From Paenarthrobacter aurescens TC1 (GTDB lineage Bacteria; Actinomycetota; Actinomycetes; Actinomycetales; Micrococcaceae): 64,000 bases of DNA. Below the pieces are notes generated by a model. The model had not been told where the DNA came from. It did no database searches and was given only the letters and a program-made list of their open reading frames with translations. Within the stretch, counting starts at the first letter, position 1, and each line of letters begins with the position of its first letter. Position numbers and translations under genes: made by a program. Positions 59,476 through 64,000 of the stretch are shown one piece after another. Location of the stretch: positions 2,604,001 to 2,668,000 of the forward strand of contig CP000474.1 in assembly GCA_000014925.1 (NCBI GenBank). The letters run 5' to 3'.

Positions 59476-59564
59476 CGACACCCTCCTCATTCGCTGCACC
59501 AATTCTGCACTGCCACAGGTGAATTTCCACCAGCTTCGGAGGACATTTTGTGTTCAAGCGCAAA

Positions 59565-59603
59565 GCAGCGCGGCACCCTCCGCATGAAGGGATACCGCGC
59601 TGC
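59565..59603 (-). terminator. Terminator after the MHS transporter gene
   Basis: GCAGCGCGG (59565-59573) pairs with CCGCGCTGC (59595-59603), with an inner 4-bp stem, followed by TTTGCG on the minus strand. A short near-repeat (GGTTAGGGCGTTGCCTC / GGTTTGGGTGTTGCCTC) lies between it and the transporter stop (about 59632-59667). Confidence 0.75.
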
Positions 59604-59668
59604 CAGGCGTGTGGTCTGTATGGTGCCTCGGGTTAGGGCGTTGCCTCAGGTTTGGGTGTTGCCTCGGC

Positions 59669-61021
59669 CTACTTTGCGTCTTCCGTGCTGACGAGGTCCC
59701 TGCCTGCCGTCTCCGGGGTGAAGAAGGTTGTGACGAAGGAGATGAGCGCAAGGACCAGGGAGTAGATGGCCAGGACCAGCCAGGAGTGGTTGGTGGCGGC
59801 CAACATGAGCGCCCCGAGCAAGGGCGCAAGACCGCCTGCCAGGACCGCTGAAATCTCGCGGCTCATAGCGACACCCGTAAAGCGATACTGGGATCCGAAC
59901 AGTTCAGGCAACAGCGGGCACTGCGGGCCCAGCATGGACTGAACACCGATTGCGATGCCTACGGCCATGACCACCCATACCAAGGTGACGTTGCCCAAGG
60001 TCACCAGATAGAACGCCGGAACCGCGATGATTGCTTGGAACAGTGCCCCGTACCGGTACACCGGGACACGACCGAACCTGTCGGACAAGGCACCGAACGT
60101 GACCACCATAACGGCGGCGAACCCGGCCGCGATCAACAAACCCACAGGACCGATGGAGTTGTTCCCGGCGAAGACACCCGCCGGCATGCTCATGAAGGAC
60201 ACCAGCAGCGCGGAGTAGATCGAAGAGTTGCCGTTCTCGCCCATGCGCAGACCGATTCCCAGCAACACGTTCTTCTTGGAGTGCTTCCAGAGAGCACCAA
60301 TGGGGTTCTTGACCACGTTCTTGTGCTTTTCCAACTCTTGGAACGCGGGCGTTTCCTTGAGCTTCAGGCGAATGAAGATGGCCACGGCGATCAGAATGAA
60401 ACTGGCCAGGAACGGCACGCGCCACAACCAGCCCTGAAGGACGGACTTGTCCGCCATCGTGATGAGCGCGAAAGTTCCGGCACCGAGGAGCGTGCCCAGC
60501 TGGATGCCGACGAACGGCAGAGATGCGAAGAACCCACGACGGCGACGCGGCGCCACTTCAGATATCAGCGTCGTGGCGCCGGCCTGCTCCGCACCGGCCC
60601 CCAGGCCCTGAATGATTCGCAGCGTCACCAGCAGGACAGCGCCGAGCATGCCGGCTTGCTCGAACGTGGGGAGCAGGCCAATGGCAAAGCTGGCTGTTCC
60701 CATCAGCGCGATGGTCAGGATGAGGACCATCTTCCTGCCGAATCTGTCCCCGATGTAGCCGAAGATCAAACCGCCGAACGGACGTGCAGCAAAGCCAACG
60801 CCGTACGTGGCGAACGAAGCAATCAGAGCACCGTCCGGGCCGAGCGGGGAAAAGAACAACGGGCCGAAGATCAGGGCCGAAGCCAAGCCATAAATGTAGA
60901 AGTCGTAGTACTCCAGCGCGGAGCCGACAGAGCTGGCCAGCGTAGCCCGCCGGAGCTGTTCCGGCTCAACTACAGCGTCGTCAGCCTCGGCCGCGAGCGT
61001 TTCATTTGCACGAGTTATCAC
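59669..61021 (-). CDS. MHS-family MFS transporter (metabolite:H+ symporter)
   Basis: 450-aa 12-TM permease. The opening ASSVGSALEYYDFYIYGLAS is the hallmark of the MHS family (KgtP, ShiA, ProP), which import organic acids or osmolytes. Loop 2-3 motif is YIGDRFGRKMVLILTI; PRRRRGFFASLPFVGIQLGT lies in the central loop. The transported compound is probably a hydroxy or sugar acid given its neighbours (inference). Start GTG at 61021 with GAGGGA 6 nt upstream is preferred to GTG at 61027. Preceded by an IclR-type operator, followed by a terminator. Confidence 0.92.
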   Translation of the reverse strand: MITRANETLAAEADDAVVEPEQLRRATLASSVGSALEYYDFYIYGLASALIFGPLFFSPLGPDGALIASFATYGVGFAARPFGGLIFGYIGDRFGRKMVLILTIALMGTASFAIGLLPTFEQAGMLGAVLLVTLRIIQGLGAGAEQAGATTLISEVAPRRRRGFFASLPFVGIQLGTLLGAGTFALITMADKSVLQGWLWRVPFLASFILIAVAIFIRLKLKETPAFQELEKHKNVVKNPIGALWKHSKKNVLLGIGLRMGENGNSSIYSALLVSFMSMPAGVFAGNNSIGPVGLLIAAGFAAVMVVTFGALSDRFGRVPVYRYGALFQAIIAVPAFYLVTLGNVTLVWVVMAVGIAIGVQSMLGPQCPLLPELFGSQYRFTGVAMSREISAVLAGGLAPLLGALMLAATNHSWLVLAIYSLVLALISFVTTFFTPETAGRDLVSTEDAK

Positions 61022-61087
61022 AAGCACTCCCTCAAAATCACCCCGGGCCCCCGTTGGCCCAGCGAGATAGTGATGGCATCACCGCCA

Positions 61088-61105
61088 AGATCACTATGAT
61101 GAACA
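61088..61105. promoter_or_regulatory. Putative IclR-type operator before the MHS transporter
   Basis: AGATCACTATGATGAACA has TCA-N6-TGAACA, differing from the iclR-upstream site by one base in the left half. It lies 67 nt before the transporter start and 65 nt beyond the iclR stop. Confidence 0.5.
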
Positions 61106-61169
61106 GCGTACAGCTTGTTGAACGTACTGCCAAGGTTGTAATCAGATTTATTTAGACGTGCTCCGGTTC

Positions 61170-61964
61170 CTACCCCATCGGGTTCCCCAAGGAACGCGCC
61201 AGCTCTTTGAGTTCCTTGACCATCAGGGCGCCCTGCTCCTCCGAGTACGTGGCCTTCAGCGCGGTCACCGACAAACCCAGACTTGGGCCGTGAGCTCCGT
61301 GGGTCGGCACCGGCACGGCCAGACACACCACACCAACCGTGGACTCTTCATCCTCAAAGGCGAAGCCCTGCTTGCGGATGGCGGAAATCTGGGCCTTGAG
61401 TTCCTCGGCGGTCTTCAGCGAATTGGCCGTCATAGTGGGCAACTGCATGCCATCCGGGAACATCGAGTCAATATCGTGATCATGCAACTGGGCGATCAGC
61501 GCCTTCCCGACGCTGCAGAGCGAGACCGGCATCTTGTCACCGATGTTCGACGTCAACCTGACCGCAGGATGGCCCTCATACCGCGCCAGGTAGATGACGT
61601 GGTCGCCGTCGAGCATCGCAATCCTCACGGTCTCCCCGGACAGCGTAGGCGCCTGCTCACAGTACTTATAGAACTCCTGCACCTCGTCGAGTCGGCTCAG
61701 GTATGCGGCACCCAGTTCCACAAGCTTCCTTCCCAAGGCAAAGTCCGCACCCTGCCTGGTAATGAGGCGCGCTTCTTCCAGCGCCAGCAACAGGTTCGAC
61801 GTAGAAGACTTGGGGATCCCGAGTTCACGAGAGAGATCACTCAGCGTCAGCCGGCCCGTTGGGGACTCAGCGAGCACCTCCAATACAGCCGCAGCGCGGG
61901 TGACGGCAGGCGCCGGCGACGAAGCGCCCAGCCCTTCGGAACGGGAGGTGCGGGAATCGGCCAT
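61170..61964 (-). CDS. IclR-family transcriptional regulator
   Basis: 264 aa. N-terminal winged helix (about 20-80): AVTRAAAVLEVLAESPTGRL, LSDLSRELGIPKSSTSNLLL (recognition helix) and LITRQGADFALGRKLVELGA; C-terminal IclR effector domain with LDGDHVIYLARYEGHPAVRL, MPVSLCSVGKALIA and AVPVPTHGAHGPSLGLSVTA. AAGGAG lies 6 nt before ATG 61964; the frame extends 7 codons upstream without support. A perfect 22-nt palindrome upstream suggests autoregulation, and similar sites mark the transporter and dehydrogenase promoters. The effector is unknown, likely a carboxylate. Confidence 0.93.
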   Translation of the reverse strand: MADSRTSRSEGLGASSPAPAVTRAAAVLEVLAESPTGRLTLSDLSRELGIPKSSTSNLLLALEEARLITRQGADFALGRKLVELGAAYLSRLDEVQEFYKYCEQAPTLSGETVRIAMLDGDHVIYLARYEGHPAVRLTSNIGDKMPVSLCSVGKALIAQLHDHDIDSMFPDGMQLPTMTANSLKTAEELKAQISAIRKQGFAFEDEESTVGVVCLAVPVPTHGAHGPSLGLSVTALKATYSEEQGALMVKELKELARSLGNPMG

Positions 61965-61989
61965 GATTCTCCTTAGGCATCGCAATTCG

Positions 61990-62011
61990 ATTGTTCATTC
62001 TGCTGAACAAT
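61990..62011. promoter_or_regulatory. Perfect palindromic operator upstream of iclR
   Basis: ATTGTTCA (61990-61997) and TGAACAAT (62004-62011) are exact inverse complements around TTCTGC. It lies 26 nt before the iclR start codon, where a regulator would block transcription. Best example of the shared TTCA-N6-TGAA site. Confidence 0.75.
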
Positions 62012-62123
62012 TCTCATCATAGTGGAATGAGTATGCGGGAGTAAGGCGTGTGTATCGCCCCCACCTCCGCCCTCAGCGGGGCCTCACTTTCCAAACCCGA
62101 AAGTTCTCTGTATATTCATCTTC

Positions 62124-62168
62124 GAGCTCTCCACCGCGGCATCCCCCAATAGTCGTGGTGGAGAGCTC
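62124..62168 (-). terminator. 12-bp hairpin after DUF6504 gene
   Basis: GAGCTCTCCACC (62124-62135) pairs exactly with GGTGGAGAGCTC (62157-62168), loop 21 nt, 21 nt after the stop on the minus strand. No U-tract follows. The rest of the 62012-62189 gap shows nothing else. Confidence 0.6.
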
Positions 62169-62189
62169 ATCCATTTCCCGGGCAGGAGA

Positions 62190-62510
62190 CTACGCCGCGG
62201 CGACTTCCTCGCCCCTAAGGCACCAGCCCCCACCGGAGCCATCCCGGACCAGTTCCCAAGTCGCCGTACCTGAGCGGGGGTTGTTCCCCAAGCGAACCTG
62301 GACCTGCCAGACTTCAACGTCAACCCGCCCCTGTCCTCGCGGCATACGGCGGGACTCCTCCCACCACGCGACCCGCTCAAACCAGCGGACAGGTTCCACC
62401 ACAATGCGCCACTCGCGGCCGCCCCTCACAACGACTGCAGGGGCGCCTTGCGCAGCCGTGCGGATGTATACGTGCTCCATGGATGAAACCGTAGGGTGGG
62501 GGTCTGACAT
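62190..62510 (-). CDS. DUF6504 family protein
   Basis: 106-aa protein from ATG 62510; a second ATG at 62480 (MEHVYIRTAAQG) is possible. The stretch VVVRGGREWRIVVEPVRWFE followed by ERVAWWEESRRMPRG and the WELVRDGSGGGWCLRG end matches the small Trp-rich proteins called DUF6504, often found near DnaE2/ImuB genes in actinobacteria; that neighbourhood is absent here. Function unknown. Good codon and amino-acid composition supports coding; competing frames on the other strand do not look like protein. Confidence 0.7.
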   Translation of the reverse strand: MSDPHPTVSSMEHVYIRTAAQGAPAVVVRGGREWRIVVEPVRWFERVAWWEESRRMPRGQGRVDVEVWQVQVRLGNNPRSGTATWELVRDGSGGGWCLRGEEVAAA

Positions 62511-62543
62511 TCAAGACCCACCGGAGGAAAGGGGCAGGCAAAC

Positions 62544-62590
62544 AAAAACCCCGCCACCCAAGTCTTTTGACTTGAAATGACGGGGTTTTT
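62544..62590 (-). terminator. Terminator after tRNA-Val
   Basis: AAAAACCCCG (62544-62553) pairs with CGGGGTTTTT (62581-62590), with an inner CAAGTC/GACTTG stem, and TTTGTTTG follows in the minus direction. It stands 2 nt after the tRNA CCA. Confidence 0.9.
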
Positions 62591-62592
62591 CT

Positions 62593-62668
62593 TGGTGGGT
62601 CCTACCGGGATCGAACCGATGACATCCACGGTGTAAACGTGGCGCTCTACCAGCTGAGCTAAAGACCC
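62593..62668 (-). tRNA. tRNA-Val (TAC anticodon)
   Basis: Minus-strand cloverleaf: acceptor GGGTCTT / AGGACCC, D arm TAGCTCAGCTGGTAGAGC, anticodon arm CCACG-TTTACAC-CGTGG giving TAC, T arm ATCGG-TTCGATC-CCGGT. CCA encoded (62593-62595). Confidence 0.97.
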
Positions 62669-62734
62669 AAATCGCGGCTTCCGTGCTTCGTAACTTCCTC
62701 AGCGCTTCAACCAACGAACAATGACTCTACATGA

Positions 62735-63691
62735 TCAACCGCCGGAAACACCAATCGGCCCTGGTGCCTCCGGAATATCCGGTAAAGCGCGCGCAAGGTA
62801 GTCCAATGCGCCGCTTACGCCCAGTTCCAATTTCAGCTCGGCAAAGTCGTCGCCACGGGTGGTTCCGCGGTTGATGATGACCACTGGTTTCCCCGTTTTT
62901 GCAGCGTGGCGCACGAACCGCAGACCGCTCTGAACCGTCAGCGATGATCCCGCCACCAACAGGGCCTCCGCGTTGTCCACCATCTCGTAGGCGCGGGCCA
63001 CCCGATCCTTGGGGACGTTCTCTCCAAAGTAGACAAAGTCCGGCTTCAACGTTCCTCCGCAGATCGGACACACAGCCATGACGAACGATGTGATGAGATC
63101 AGGGTCCTCAACTATTGCGTCGGCATCGGGGGCCATTTCTACCACTCCGGACTTCAGCGCCTCCTCCAGGAAACCAGGATTGATTTCTTCCAGGATGGCG
63201 GCAATCAAACGCCGACTGAAGGTATGCCCGTTGCTGAGGCAAATCACTTGGTCAAAACGGCCATGCAGGTCCACCACGTTGACACTTCCGGCGTCCTCAT
63301 GGAGCCTGTCAACATTTTGGGTAATGAGTCCGGTCATCAGGCCGCGGCGCTCCAGGAGCGCGACTGCGACATGGCCGGCATTCGGATCAGCATGCCGAAG
63401 GTGGGACCAGCCGATATGGTTCCGCGCCCAATAGCGCCGCCGATTGGCCTCCCCGCCAATAAACTCCTGGTAGGTCATAGGGTTTCTGGGCGCAGAACCT
63501 GGGCCACGGTAATCAGGAATTCCGGAATCGGTACTCAAGCCGGCACCGGTGAGTACCGCCAAACGCTTGCCACCCAGGAGATCCACGGCAAGCCCAAGTG
63601 CTTCCAGCTCCCTGGGGTCCAGTTGCGCCACCGCCGCGGGTGCCATGCTGGCAAATCCAGTCATGCCAACTCCGGGCCTGGGATGGTTCAT
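62735..63691 (-). CDS. NAD-dependent protein deacylase, sirtuin (Sir2 class II-like)
   Basis: 318 aa. NAD-binding blocks: VLTGAGLSTDSGIPDYRGPG (about 46-65), TQNVDRLHEDAGS and DLHGRFDQV with the catalytic His, LVAGSSLTVQSGL and VIINRG. The zinc site is reduced: CLSNGHTF and, later, CPICGG, so the first pair is C...H rather than CxxC. It removes acyl groups from protein lysines using NAD. ATG at 63691 lies 2 nt after the peroxiredoxin stop, so the two are probably co-translated. A tRNA-Val is downstream. Confidence 0.92.
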   Translation of the reverse strand: MNHPRPGVGMTGFASMAPAAVAQLDPRELEALGLAVDLLGGKRLAVLTGAGLSTDSGIPDYRGPGSAPRNPMTYQEFIGGEANRRRYWARNHIGWSHLRHADPNAGHVAVALLERRGLMTGLITQNVDRLHEDAGSVNVVDLHGRFDQVICLSNGHTFSRRLIAAILEEINPGFLEEALKSGVVEMAPDADAIVEDPDLITSFVMAVCPICGGTLKPDFVYFGENVPKDRVARAYEMVDNAEALLVAGSSLTVQSGLRFVRHAAKTGKPVVIINRGTTRGDDFAELKLELGVSGALDYLARALPDIPEAPGPIGVSGG

Positions 63692-63693
63692 GA

Positions 63694-64000
63694 CTACTGA
63701 TCCGCCAACGACGACAATGCCCGGCGATATTCGGAAAAGTCCCTTGCCTGACCCCGCGGATTAACAACCACATAGCGGATGATGCCCGCGTCGTCGATGA
63801 TGAACGTCCCCCTCAAGGCCATTCCACTCGCTTCATCAAAGATGCCGTACTTCTGCGCCACCGCTCCATGCGGCCAGAAGTCCGCCAGGAGCTCGAAGCC
63901 AAATTGCTCGTGCTCAGCGTAGGCACGCTGCACGAACTTACTGTCGACCGAAATCGCCAAGACCGCGGCATTCGAATCCTTGAAGGCGGCTATGTTGTCG
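63694..64000 (-). CDS. AhpE-like 1-Cys peroxiredoxin, C-terminal part
   Basis: Partial; the 5' end lies beyond the window. The open frame runs to the edge (NIAAFKDSNAAVLAISVDSK at the start of what is visible) and has FELLADFWPHGAVAQKYGIF, GMALRGTFIIDDAGIIRYVV and SEYRRALSSL, matching the C-terminal two thirds of AhpC/TSA peroxiredoxins of the AhpE type in actinobacteria. The peroxidatic Cys is upstream of the window and not visible, so activity cannot be checked. It would reduce peroxides and sits 2 nt before the sirtuin gene on the same strand. Confidence 0.9.
   Translation of the reverse strand, partial: DNIAAFKDSNAAVLAISVDSKFVQRAYAEHEQFGFELLADFWPHGAVAQKYGIFDEASGMALRGTFIIDDAGIIRYVVVNPRGQARDFSEYRRALSSLADQ

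Noticed and set aside
1..64000. CRISPR arrays, insertion sequences, integrases, prophage or toxin-antitoxin modules
   Set aside because: I looked for spaced direct repeats, transposase DDE/HTH motifs, and phage genes on both strands and found none; the repeats found are short and local.

Overview
The window is GC-rich chromosomal DNA from an actinobacterium, most likely of the Arthrobacter/Paenarthrobacter group (Micrococcaceae). The signs are paired clpP1P2 with a ClgR-type operator, an RNase E/G with a long acidic N-terminal extension, a translational T-box with a very short Stem I ahead of ileS, many GTG/TTG starts, and actinobacterial families such as DUF4233, DUF6504, MptB-like and the long gluconeogenic-type GAPDH. 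The genus is inferred from gene order and protein style. I see no prophage, insertion sequence, CRISPR array or plasmid genes.

Layout. 1-5.3 kb: start of thiD behind a TPP riboswitch, rne/rng, a vitamin K epoxide reductase and ndk. 5.3-15.4 kb: a DUF4233-folC-ileS operon with a T-box leader, a membrane-anchored EEP phosphatase, an SDR and valS. 15.6-23.5 kb: Fpg-like glycosylase, thioredoxin-fold protein, clpX, clpP2, clpP1, tig, tRNA-Pro, tRNA-Gly, nei and rpiB. 23.5-34.9 kb: a DUF1648-type membrane protein, pepN, OsmC, an epimerase, MscS plus truncated haemoglobin, TesB, EttA, a lipoprotein and an SRPBCC gene that runs into tRNA-Arg. 34.9-45.3 kb: ssb, GNAT, map, an AlkD-like protein, an MptB-like mannosyltransferase, orn, tRNA-His, def, an HNH protein, a long GAPDH and rnpB. 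45.3-51 kb: yaaA, a CT398-type zinc-ribbon protein, Nif3, msrA, cysK-cysE and an SDR.

51.1-62 kb is the main accessory block. It holds gnd, a GntR/FCD regulator, an operon of three dehydrogenases (HIBADH-type, gluconate 5-dehydrogenase-like, L-idonate 5-dehydrogenase-like), a divergent D-2-hydroxyacid dehydrogenase, an OafA-type acyltransferase, an MHS-family transporter and an IclR regulator. Together these look like uptake and oxidation of a sugar acid or hydroxy acid feeding the pentose phosphate pathway. Three sites sharing TTCA-N6-TGAACA (one with a single mismatch) lie before iclR, before the transporter and in the divergent dehydrogenase promoter, which suggests one IclR regulon.

62-64 kb: DUF6504, tRNA-Val, a sirtuin and the 3' part of an AhpE-like peroxiredoxin.

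RNA control is the other theme: a TPP riboswitch whose closing helix abuts the thiD start codon, an ileS T-box with a sequestered Shine-Dalgarno, RNase P RNA, five tRNAs and many long perfect hairpins between genes. Function calls rest on motifs read from the translated sequence; no database search was run.
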